Assembly: GCA_027485075.1 (NCBI GenBank)
Contig: JAIXRT010000116.1
Coordinates: 1 to 7,101 of the forward strand
Direction: 5' to 3'
DNA length: 7,101 bases
Source: Cytophagaceae bacterium
GTDB taxonomy: Bacteria; Bacteroidota; Bacteroidia; Cytophagales; Spirosomataceae
Part shown: in pieces, positions 1 to 5,622 of the stretch
How positions within the stretch are numbered: position 1 is the stretch's first letter
How the letters are laid out: the number at the start of each line of letters is the position of its first letter
The notes under the pieces: generated by a model
The model's input: the letters and a program-made list of their open reading frames with translations, nothing else
Databases searched by the model: none
What the model was told of the DNA's origin: nothing
Program-made: the position numbers and the translations under genes

Positions 1-25
1 ATCGTTTTCCTAGCAATTGGGAGTG

Positions 26-57
26 CAAAGATGTAGGATTAATTTAAATATACCAAC
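26..57 (-). promoter_or_regulatory. Candidate leftward promoter for a gene outside the window
   Basis: Read on the minus strand, CATCTTTGCAC (box 26-33) matches the Bacteroidota -7 consensus TAnnTTTG at all but one fixed base. A TTG lies 20 nt upstream at 54-56, where the -33 element belongs. Transcription would start near position 19 and leave the window, so the gene it would serve cannot be seen. The call rests on motif and spacing only. Confidence 0.35.
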
Positions 58-152
58 TCTACAACCAAAAAAAATCAATCTGAAATCCTAAATCATTGAA
101 AATCAGCACTGACTCCTTTGAAAAAAATTTAAAAAAAATTACCCGACGTCAC

Positions 153-177
153 ATTTCGCGAAATAATCCTACCTTTG
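153..177 (+). promoter_or_regulatory. Promoter of the pseudouridine synthase gene, with adjacent palindrome
   Basis: TACCTTTG at 170-177 is an exact match to the Bacteroidota -7 element TAnnTTTG and is followed by CA, as is common in this phylum. No clear TTTG or TTG is found at the -33 spacing. The predicted start is near 183-185, giving a leader of about 37 nt. A perfect 12-bp palindrome, ATTTCGCGAAAT (153-164), sits just upstream of the box, where a repressor or activator could bind. No regulator is assigned to it. Confidence 0.6.
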
Positions 178-220
178 CACCCATAAGTGTGACCGAAATT
201 TACGGCCCAAAAGATAAAAA

Positions 221-946
221 ATGAAAGACTATCACATCGTATACGAAGACAACCACCTCCTAATTGTCAATAAAAGGGCTGGAATTCTCGTGCAAGGCGA
301 CAGCACGGGTGACGTTACCCTAACCGATGTGCTCAAAGACTACATCAAAGAAAAGTACCAAAAACCCGGCGCCGTATTCCTTCATCCCGTTCACCGACTA
401 GACCGCCCGGTAAGTGGTCTCGTTATTTTTGCCCGCACATCCAAGGCACTCGAACGCATGATGGAAATGTTTCGCAAACGCGACATCCAAAAAACATATT
501 GGGCTGTCACTCGCAAAAAGCCCTATCCAGAGAAAGGGAAATTAACGCATTACCTGTTGAAGAATGAGGCGAAGAATACCACAACCGCCTACGAATACCC
601 CGAAGGAAAAGCACTCAAAGCCGAACTGAACTATAAATTACTAGGCAAAATCAACCTACACTATCTAGTCGAAGTAGAACCCATCACCGGAAGACCGCAT
701 CAGATTCGTGTACAATTAGCCACTTTGGGATGTCCCATCCGTGGCGATATCAAATACGGATACGATAAACCAAATATAGATGCAAGTATTAATCTGCATG
801 CACGACGGTTGTATTTCATTCACCCCATCAAGAAAACGCCTATCATTTGCAAAGCGTCCGTTCCAGAAAATCCGTTCTGGGAAGAATTCTTGGAACTAGA
901 TCCAGATGATTTCAAAATGAAGAATTTAGATCACCTGTACGAATAA
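221..946 (+). CDS. RluA-family RNA pseudouridine synthase (short form, no S4 domain)
   Basis: The predicted enzyme isomerises specific uridines in rRNA or tRNA to pseudouridine in the cytoplasm. The 241-residue protein is almost only the catalytic domain. The family signature HRLDRPVSG is at residues 58-66, with D61 as the expected catalytic aspartate. GRPHQIRVQL (157-166), GDIKYG (175-180) and LHARRL (192-197) are the later conserved motifs. Residues 1-20 already match the start of the catalytic domain, so the N-terminal S4 RNA-binding domain of RluC and RluD is absent; this resembles RluA or TruC. The start at 221 is supported by the complete N-terminal motif, an A-rich leader and an upstream -7 box. 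There is no Shine-Dalgarno sequence. It is a single gene, convergent with the Rrf2 gene 10 bp away. The family is sure; the target nucleotide cannot be told from the sequence. Confidence 0.93.
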   Translation: MKDYHIVYEDNHLLIVNKRAGILVQGDSTGDVTLTDVLKDYIKEKYQKPGAVFLHPVHRLDRPVSGLVIFARTSKALERMMEMFRKRDIQKTYWAVTRKKPYPEKGKLTHYLLKNEAKNTTTAYEYPEGKALKAELNYKLLGKINLHYLVEVEPITGRPHQIRVQLATLGCPIRGDIKYGYDKPNIDASINLHARRLYFIHPIKKTPIICKASVPENPFWEEFLELDPDDFKMKNLDHLYE

Positions 947-970
947 AAAAAGGAGCTTAAATAAGCTCCT
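945..970 (-). terminator. Intrinsic terminator of the Rrf2 gene, overlapping its stop codon
   Basis: AGGAGCTT (951-958) and AAGCTCCT (963-970) form an 8-bp perfect stem with a 4-nt loop. On the minus strand it is followed by a run of T (complement of A945-950). On the plus strand there is no T-run after the hairpin, so it should terminate the leftward transcript. It contains the last codons and the stop (957-959) of the Rrf2 gene. The T-run overlaps the stop codon of the convergent pseudouridine synthase gene. Confidence 0.7.
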
Positions 971-1364
971 CTAACGTTGTCTTTTCTAAAACAGATAAAT
1001 TGGCATCTCGCCATTTAGCTAATACCGTTCGTAACTGGCAAGCCTCCTCATCCGCACAATCATCGCATTTCCCATAAAAATGTAAGGATACACACAAAGC
1101 TGGTGCAATAGGACCATCTACAATCCGGATAATTTTCGCAAACGTAACTTCACTTGGTGGAACACGCAGGTAATAACCACCACCTTTACCTTTTTGACTC
1201 TGCAAAATTCCATGGTTACGCAACTCTAATAAAATTGCTTCCAAAAACTTTTTGGGGATTTTTTCTGATTCCGCAATATGCGAAATCAACAATGGGCCCT
1301 TCTCATATGACTGAGCAAGTACTTTCAGCGCCTTTAACGCATATTTGGCCTTCTTAGAAATCAT
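957..1364 (-). CDS. Rrf2-family transcriptional regulator with four clustered cysteines
   Basis: A small cytoplasmic DNA-binding regulator of the Rrf2 family (relatives include IscR, NsrR, CymR, RirA). The 135-residue length is typical. The winged helix-turn-helix spans about residues 1-68: MISKKAKYALKAL start, recognition-helix region IPKKFLEAILLELRNHGIL (36-54), and the wing GKGGGYYL (59-66). The C-terminal half has C91, C100, C103 and C109, that is C-x8-C-x2-C-x5-C, followed by LRTVLAKWRDA. IscR, NsrR and RirA use three cysteines of this region to hold an Fe-S cluster; cluster binding here is inferred from position only. The start at 1364 matches the family N-terminus and lies about 14 nt below the predicted transcription start. 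The gene stands alone, convergent with the pseudouridine synthase gene and downstream of the rpsL-rpsG terminator. No target can be named; it may control itself or distant genes. Confidence 0.88.
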   Translation of the reverse strand: MISKKAKYALKALKVLAQSYEKGPLLISHIAESEKIPKKFLEAILLELRNHGILQSQKGKGGGYYLRVPPSEVTFAKIIRIVDGPIAPALCVSLHFYGKCDDCADEEACQLRTVLAKWRDANLSVLEKTTLEELI

Positions 1365-1384
1365 ATTAATTTGTTGAATTTTGC

Positions 1385-1392
1385 CAAAGCTA
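1385..1392 (-). promoter_or_regulatory. -7 promoter element of the Rrf2 gene
   Basis: Read on the minus strand the box is TAGCTTTG followed by GCA, an exact TAnnTTTG match. No good -33 TTTG is present at 18-20 nt upstream (GTGG lies there). The predicted start is near 1378-1380, leaving a leader of roughly 14-16 nt. The weak -33 would suit a promoter needing help or under autoregulation, which is a guess. Confidence 0.5.
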
Positions 1393-1442
1393 AGAAAAAT
1401 CTAGGAATACTCCACTAGCCCGCTCGATTAACTCCACAGGGC

Positions 1443-1476
1443 AAAAAAAAGGCCAACCATTGCTGGTCGGCCTTTT
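1443..1476 (-). terminator. Intrinsic terminator of the rpsL-rpsG operon
   Basis: On the minus strand the RNA reads GGCCGACC, loop AGCAAU, GGUUGGCC, then eight U (complement of A1443-1450). All eight stem positions pair, including one G-U. On the plus strand the same site has an A-C mismatch and only four T, so the hairpin is built for leftward transcripts. It lies 17 nt after the rpsG stop codon and separates rpsG from the Rrf2 gene. Confidence 0.85.
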
Positions 1477-1493
1477 GACATAATTCAATTGAA

Positions 1494-1961
1494 TTAGAAA
1501 CGGAAGTGAGAGAACGCTTTGTTCGCCTCTGCCATTCTGTGCGTATCATCTTTCTTCTTCACTGCTGCTCCCTCACCTTTAGATGCTGCAATGATTTCGT
1601 TCGCTAAACGATCCATCATTGTTTTGTCACCACGCTTACGTGCATAACCAATTAACCACTTCATTCCCAATGAAACTTTACGTTCAGCGCGTACTTCTGT
1701 TGGTACTTGGAAGTTGGCACCACCCACACGACGGCTCTTAACCTCGACAGATGGCATCACATTGTTTAATGCTTTTTTCCAAGTTTCTAAACCGTTTTCT
1801 TTTGTACGCTCCTCAACCTTGTCCAATGCATCATAAAAAATTGTAAATGCAGTTGATTTCTTTCCGTCGTACATTAAGTTGTTTACAAACTTAGTTACTA
1901 ATACATCCTTAAATTTAGGATCTGGTAATACGTAGCGCTTTTTTGGTTTCGCCTTTCTCAT
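1494..1961 (-). CDS. rpsG: 30S ribosomal protein S7
   Basis: Primary assembly protein of the 30S head; it binds the 3' major domain of 16S rRNA and lines the E-site and mRNA exit region. The 155-residue length is typical for bacteria. The conserved N-terminal stretch [22 protein letters not shown] is at about residues 14-35, [19 protein letters not shown] at 72-90, and the C-terminal block [17 protein letters not shown] closes the protein. The ATG at 1959-1961 is preceded by an A-rich stretch (AAACAAAAACAAC) with no Shine-Dalgarno sequence. It is the second gene of the operon, 69 nt after rpsL. In Escherichia coli S7 represses its own operon by binding the rpsL-rpsG spacer; I see no convincing copy of that RNA structure here. 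A terminator follows at once, so fusA is not cotranscribed. Confidence 0.98.
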   Translation of the reverse strand: MRKAKPKKRYVLPDPKFKDVLVTKFVNNLMYDGKKSTAFTIFYDALDKVEERTKENGLETWKKALNNVMPSVEVKSRRVGGANFQVPTEVRAERKVSLGMKWLIGYARKRGDKTMMDRLANEIIAASKGEGAAVKKKDDTHRMAEANKAFSHFRF

Positions 1962-2030
1962 GTTGTTTTTGTTTAATTTCGACCCAACCTTCTGCTTAAA
2001 CGTAGCATACTGGATCTTTCAGTTAATAAA

Positions 2031-2435
2031 TTATTTCTTCTTACCTGTTGGAGCTGCTTGACCTGGTTTAGGACGTTTAGCACCATACTTCGAACGAGAT
2101 TGTAAACGACCAGTTACACCGGCAGTATCCAATGCTCCACGAATAATGTGGTAACGAACCCCTGGTAAGTCTTTCACACGACCACCACGAATCAATACGA
2201 TCGAGTGCTCTTGCAAGTTGTGACCTTCACCTGGAATGTAGGCATTCACCTCTTTTTGGTTTGTCAAACGTACACGCGCTACTTTACGCATCGCTGAGTT
2301 TGGTTTCTTTGGAGTCGTCGTGTATACACGAGTACAAACCCCTCTTCTTTGTGGACAAGAATCCAAAGCAGGTGACTTAGATTTCCAAGTCATTTGCTCA
2401 CGTCCCTTGCGCACTAATTGCTGAATAGTTGGCAT
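2031..2435 (-). CDS. rpsL: 30S ribosomal protein S12
   Basis: S12 sits at the decoding centre of the 30S subunit and affects translational accuracy and streptomycin response. The 134-residue protein matches the family along its length: [11 protein letters not shown] start, [25 protein letters not shown] (27-51), [27 protein letters not shown] (70-96) and [10 protein letters not shown] (114-123). K43 and K88 (numbered with Met as 1) are both lysine, the wild-type state at the classic streptomycin-resistance positions. D89 in RVKDLPG is the residue methylthiolated by RimO in E. coli. The C-terminal tail after residue 123 is about ten residues longer than in E. coli, rich in P, K and G. It is first in the operon, about 90 nt below a good promoter. 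No Shine-Dalgarno sequence is visible; the leader ends GCTAAA before ATG. Confidence 0.98.
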   Translation of the reverse strand: MPTIQQLVRKGREQMTWKSKSPALDSCPQRRGVCTRVYTTTPKKPNSAMRKVARVRLTNQKEVNAYIPGEGHNLQEHSIVLIRGGRVKDLPGVRYHIIRGALDTAGVTGRLQSRSKYGAKRPKPGQAAPTGKKK

Positions 2436-2526
2436 TTTAGCGTAATTACCTGTTTAATTATAAAATCATTTAATCCCTCTCAAGCATGTCAAACTCAAAT
2501 AGATAGAGTTATCCCACACTAATGGG
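2436..2526 (-). promoter_or_regulatory. Leader RNA of the rpsL-rpsG operon, possibly structured
   Basis: The predicted 5' leader is about 90 nt, much longer than the leaders of the Rrf2 or recQ genes here. Two small hairpins can be drawn on the minus strand: CCCAT (2522-2526) with GTGGG (2513-2517) at the extreme 5' end, and AACTC with GAGTT (roughly 2490-2510). Both are short. Ribosomal protein leaders often carry autoregulatory structures, but no known S7 or S12 motif is recognised in this one. Confidence 0.25.
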
Positions 2527-2530
2527 GGTG

Positions 2531-2560
2531 CAAAGTTAACAATAAGAAATAGAAAACAAA
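2531..2560 (-). promoter_or_regulatory. Promoter of the rpsL-rpsG operon
   Basis: This is the best promoter in the window. On the minus strand TTTG (2557-2560) is followed after 18 nt by TAACTTTG (2531-2538) and then CA, matching both elements of the Bacteroidota consensus TTTG-N(18-20)-TAnnTTTG. Transcription should begin near 2524-2526, leaving a leader of about 90 nt. The -33 element begins only 16 nt after the uxuA stop codon. Confidence 0.75.
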
Positions 2561-2576
2561 ACGGGTTTGTAGAAAA

Positions 2577-3767
2577 TTATTTCAAAAAGCCACGAATACC
2601 CATTTCCAATCCGCGCAGTTCCGCCAAACCACGCAGACGGCCAATCGCCGTATACCCAGGGTTAGTCTTTTTGCCCTCTTGCAAATCATCCAACATGCGG
2701 TGTCCATGATCTGGACGGAACGGCAAACGATAATCTTTTCTGCCCTCAGCGATACGCTTGTCTTGCTCCTTCACCAAACCTTGCATAACGCCAAACATAT
2801 CCACATCTCCATCCAAATGGTCCGCTTCATGAAAATTCCCAAATTCATCCCGGCGCGTCGCCCGTAAATGAATAAAATTAAATCGATGTCCTAGGCGGTC
2901 AACCATACCCACTAAATCATTATCTGCCCGTACACCATAACTACCTGTACAAAAACACAAGCCATTGGTATTGCTTTCATACGCATTCAACAATTGAACC
3001 GCGTCGCTTTCTGTACTCACCACACGTGGCAAGCCCAAAATTGGATACGGAGGATCGTCTGGGTGAATCGATAACATCACTCTTGCTTCCTCAGCTGCCG
3101 GGGTTATTTCACGTATGAAATCATATAAATTTTCACGTAATTCCTTCTCCCCTACGTTGGCATAAGTATCCAACGCTTCTTGAAAAGACTTTAACGTGAA
3201 GCTCTCTTCCGAACCAGGTAAACCGGCGATGATATTTCGAATTAATTTTTCTTGCTGTGCTTGCGTAGCGCTGGCCAACCATTTTTCAGCTCGCGCTATT
3301 TGTTCTGCCGTATAATGTTGCTCCGCACCTGGACGCTTTAAAAGGAACAATTCAAAGGCGCAAAATTCAGCTGCATCGAATCGCAATCCTGTACTTCCAT
3401 CCGGAAAACGGAAATCTAAATCCGTCCGCGTCCAGTCCAAAATGGGCATGAAATTATAGCACACCAAATCCAAACCCGCCTTTCCTACATTTCGTATGGA
3501 GGTCTTGTAATTCTCTATGTACTGCTTATAATGGCCAGATCGTGTTTTAATATCTTCATGCACCGGGATGCTTTCAATCACCGACCACGTTAATCCGGCC
3601 GCCTCTATGATCGCTTTTCGCTCCAAAATATCGTTTAACTCCCAAACTTGACCGTTGGGAATTTGATGCAATGCACTCACAATACCTGTTGCCCCTGCTT
3701 GGCGCACATCGGATAATTTAACGGGATCATTCGGTCCAAACCACCGCCATGTTTGTTCTAAAGCCAT
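2577..3767 (-). CDS. uxuA: Mannonate dehydratase
   Basis: Dehydrates D-mannonate to 2-dehydro-3-deoxy-D-gluconate, a cytoplasmic step of glucuronate breakdown that feeds the KDG kinase and aldolase branch. The 396-residue length equals the usual 390-400. The sequence follows E. coli UxuA closely: [13 protein letters not shown] (4-16), [18 protein letters not shown] (22-39), HEDIKTRSG (70-78), [14 protein letters not shown] (104-117), IHPDDPP (234-240), [13 protein letters not shown] (273-285), HLRATRRDE (300-308), [13 protein letters not shown] (312-324) and [12 protein letters not shown] (351-362). H235, C273, H300 and D353 are the likely divalent-metal ligands, by family analogy. The ATG at 3765-3767 gives the normal N-terminus. 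It stands alone: no uxuB, uxaC or KDG genes are in view. Upstream is a 257-nt spacer with a terminator; downstream it runs almost directly into the rpsL promoter. Confidence 0.96.
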   Translation of the reverse strand: MALEQTWRWFGPNDPVKLSDVRQAGATGIVSALHQIPNGQVWELNDILERKAIIEAAGLTWSVIESIPVHEDIKTRSGHYKQYIENYKTSIRNVGKAGLDLVCYNFMPILDWTRTDLDFRFPDGSTGLRFDAAEFCAFELFLLKRPGAEQHYTAEQIARAEKWLASATQAQQEKLIRNIIAGLPGSEESFTLKSFQEALDTYANVGEKELRENLYDFIREITPAAEEARVMLSIHPDDPPYPILGLPRVVSTESDAVQLLNAYESNTNGLCFCTGSYGVRADNDLVGMVDRLGHRFNFIHLRATRRDEFGNFHEADHLDGDVDMFGVMQGLVKEQDKRIAEGRKDYRLPFRPDHGHRMLDDLQEGKKTNPGYTAIGRLRGLAELRGLEMGIRGFLK

Positions 3768-3863
3768 AATATACGTGTTACGTTGATCGGGCGAAATGCT
3801 CCTCTGCCAGACAGCGGTTTCGAGCTCAGCCCACTCTTCTTATTTTTATACTGATGTTAAAAG

Positions 3864-3903
3864 CTCAAATTGAGTAAAAATTACTTGGTAATTGATTCAA
3901 GTA
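3864..3903. repeat. Short inverted repeats upstream of uxuA
   Basis: Two dyads lie about 100-140 bp upstream of the uxuA start. CTCAA-A-TTGAG is at 3864-3874, and TACTTG with CAAGTA at 3882-3887 and 3898-3903, arms 6 bp and spacer 10 bp. Either could be an operator for a sugar-responsive regulator, but both are short enough to arise by chance in A/T-rich DNA. Confidence 0.25.
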
Positions 3904-3909
3904 TTTGAT

Positions 3910-3945
3910 AAAAAAAACCTTGCCTGGATCCCGGACAAGGTTTTT
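3910..3945 (-). terminator. Intrinsic terminator downstream of the DUF4301 gene
   Basis: CCTTGCCTGG (3918-3927) and CCGGACAAGG (3931-3940) form a 10-position stem around a 3-nt loop, with one mismatch and one G-U on either strand. The minus strand has eight T after it (complement of A3910-3917), the plus strand five (3941-3945). It lies about 80 nt beyond the DUF4301 stop codon and ahead of uxuA. No rightward gene ends here, so leftward use is the likely role, making uxuA a separate unit or one controlled by read-through. Confidence 0.75.
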
Positions 3946-3992
3946 GTAATCAAGCATTTATATACTTCCTTAACAATCTGCTGGAAGAGGTG

Positions 3993-4000
3993 CAAAAATA
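3993..4000 (-). promoter_or_regulatory. Possible -7 box just after the DUF4301 gene
   Basis: On the minus strand TATTTTTG followed by CACC is an exact TAnnTTTG match with the common CA extension. No -33 TTTG is seen at the right distance. Transcription would start near 3986 and reach the hairpin at 3910-3945 after about 45 nt, so it could make a short RNA of about 75 nt or a leader to uxuA. The A/T-rich context makes a chance match possible. Confidence 0.35.
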
Positions 4001-4024
4001 AGTGTTTTTTTAATAAGTAAAAAT

Positions 4025-5491
4025 CTATCCATTGTTTTGGTGTGCATCTCGTAATAAATCAGTCACCGTCTTTACTGGATTGAACGTTTCTAACGGAACC
4101 TCCACAAATACCGTATTCCAATAGGCCATCGCACCATTCCACAAACCAGGCAACTCTTGCGCCTTCAATCCACGACCATCTTTGGTTTTCTCTGTTATAA
4201 ATCCAGTAGCCATATCACGAAATGCCAATAAATTTAAGCCCCGCGGCGCACAAACCAAATCTACCGGATTAAAATGCGTCGATCCAGCAAACAGTTCTTT
4301 TTGGCCTGGATTGTTCATGTCAACTTGCGCTGATTCAACCAATTGTAAGGATAAATTTCCCGTTTCATCCGGACACCAAAAAGGACCGCCACCCGGCTCT
4401 CCCGTATTCTTTACGACACCACAAACACGCGTAGGCCGAGCTAAAATAGACAAGAGCAAATCAACTTGATCTGCCAAAAATACCTGCTGAAAATCCGAAG
4501 ATGGCACATAGCCTAAATAAGTACCCATAAAAACAAGCGCCTCCGCAATTAATTCCTCCGATGGATTAGCGCGCAACTGACTCGCTAACGATTCTGTTTT
4601 AGCTAATATGGAGACCAATAAGCCCCCCAATGCCTTCTTATATAAAATCGTCGAATCTTTAAGCGCATCAGGAACGACATTATCAATATTCTTGATAAAA
4701 ATCACATCCGCTTGTAAGTCATTTAAATTCTCCAACAAAGCACCATGTCCCGCTGGACGAAATAATAGCAATCCATCCGACTCCCTAAACAAGGTATTGT
4801 CCATATTTACCGCAACCGTATCCGTACTTGGCTTTTGCTCCGAAAAACTCAATTCATATCGGATACCAAAATGTGCCTCCCAAACAGGAATCAAGCGAGC
4901 CGCCAAGGCCTCAAATCGAGCACGGTGTTCCGGAGAAACGGTAAAGTGTAAACGAGCTAATTCACCATCTGATGCATATAATGCGGCCTCCACTAAATGC
5001 TCCTCAAAAGGCGTTCGCGCACCCGATTCATAGGCATGAAATTCCAATAAACCTTTGGGCAATATTCCATATTCCAGTCCTGGCGAAGCCAATAAGTGCG
5101 ACAAAATCTCCGCTTCACCATCACTCGAGGTAATTAATTTTTTCAACGCAGGATAAAATGCGAATTCCTGAATTTTTTCGAAAAATAAGCGCGATTCCTT
5201 GTTAGACTCACCAGACGTTAAATGCTCAAACAAGGACTTAAACATACGTGTGGCAGCACCGGAAGCTGGAACCATTTTTAATATCGAAAGCGCTGAGCGC
5301 TCCTTTTCAAACAAATTTACAAAATCAGCTAATTCTACCTCGGAGAAGCGAATAATCCCATCACCTACCGTCGCCGACTTCTCTAACGCCATCCATGGAA
5401 ACCCATTTTCAAAATATCCAACTTGTTGGCTTACCTCCTCAGCACTAATTCCCCGCGACTGTAATTGGACTAAATCTTGCTCATTTAACAT
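4025..5491 (-). CDS. DUF4301 family protein, probable nucleotidyltransferase fold
   Basis: A 488-residue soluble protein with no signal peptide or membrane segment, which I recognise as DUF4301. The family has no established function that I know of. Its motifs fall in the order seen in sugar-nucleotide pyrophosphorylases: MVPASGAATRMFK (73-85) resembles the GGxGTRL phosphate loop, LPKGLLEF (144-151) then TPFEEHL (160-166) resembles the PKxLL...ehl block, RPAGHGALLENL (245-256) resembles the PxGxGGL segment, and DVIFIKNIDNV (262-272) resembles the strand ending in the metal-binding aspartate. GVVKNTGEPGGGPFW (358-372) and HFNPVDLV (406-413) follow. The end, WNGAMAYWNTVFVEVP (451-466), is also distinctive. 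The nucleotidyltransferase role is inferred; the substrate is unknown. The start at 5491 follows an A-rich leader. It is transcribed alone, divergently from recQ. Confidence 0.85.
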   Translation of the reverse strand: MLNEQDLVQLQSRGISAEEVSQQVGYFENGFPWMALEKSATVGDGIIRFSEVELADFVNLFEKERSALSILKMVPASGAATRMFKSLFEHLTSGESNKESRLFFEKIQEFAFYPALKKLITSSDGEAEILSHLLASPGLEYGILPKGLLEFHAYESGARTPFEEHLVEAALYASDGELARLHFTVSPEHRARFEALAARLIPVWEAHFGIRYELSFSEQKPSTDTVAVNMDNTLFRESDGLLLFRPAGHGALLENLNDLQADVIFIKNIDNVVPDALKDSTILYKKALGGLLVSILAKTESLASQLRANPSEELIAEALVFMGTYLGYVPSSDFQQVFLADQVDLLLSILARPTRVCGVVKNTGEPGGGPFWCPDETGNLSLQLVESAQVDMNNPGQKELFAGSTHFNPVDLVCAPRGLNLLAFRDMATGFITEKTKDGRGLKAQELPGLWNGAMAYWNTVFVEVPLETFNPVKTVTDLLRDAHQNNG

Positions 5492-5605
5492 AGTAAATTC
5501 TTTTTTATCGATTATAAAAATAAGCTTTGGCCTAAATTCTACCGCATATTTCTTCAGTTTATTTTTAAAATAAAATCAAGCGGTCTCGTTACACACTTTT
5601 TTTGG

Positions 5606-5613
5606 TATTTTTG
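5606..5613 (+). promoter_or_regulatory. -7 promoter element of recQ
   Basis: TATTTTTG is an exact TAnnTTTG match. No clear -33 TTTG occurs at 18-20 nt upstream. The expected start is near 5619-5621, only 2-4 nt before the recQ ATG at 5623, which would make the message nearly leaderless. The 131-bp divergent spacer (5492-5622) also has to hold the DUF4301 promoter, for which I find only a poor candidate. Confidence 0.45.
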
Positions 5614-5622
5614 AACGAACAA

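Noticed and set aside
1154..1357. 67-codon plus-strand frame opposite the Rrf2 gene
   Set aside because: It has no recognisable motif and overlaps the conserved helix-turn-helix coding region.
1962..2030. Internal promoter or S7 autoregulatory hairpin in the rpsL-rpsG spacer
   Set aside because: The only -7-like string, TACGTTTA, is imperfect and lacks a -33, and no stable hairpin can be drawn.
2679..2867. 62-codon plus-strand frame opposite uxuA
   Set aside because: It lies over strongly conserved UxuA motifs and has no features of its own.
3799..3805. AGAGGAG on the minus strand, a Shine-Dalgarno-like sequence upstream of uxuA
   Set aside because: It is more than 30 nt from the ATG at 3765-3767, and the only in-frame start candidate near it is an ATT. 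The ATG start already gives the normal UxuA N-terminus.
5515..5522. TATTTTTA on the minus strand as a -7 box for the DUF4301 gene
   Set aside because: It misses the conserved final G and has no -33 partner; in such A/T-rich DNA this is not enough to call a promoter.
4182..5573. Open frames on the plus strand within and overlapping the DUF4301 gene (4182-4469, 4608-5033, 5199-5573)
   Set aside because: Their translations show no family motifs and they lie opposite a well-supported gene, so they are antisense shadows.
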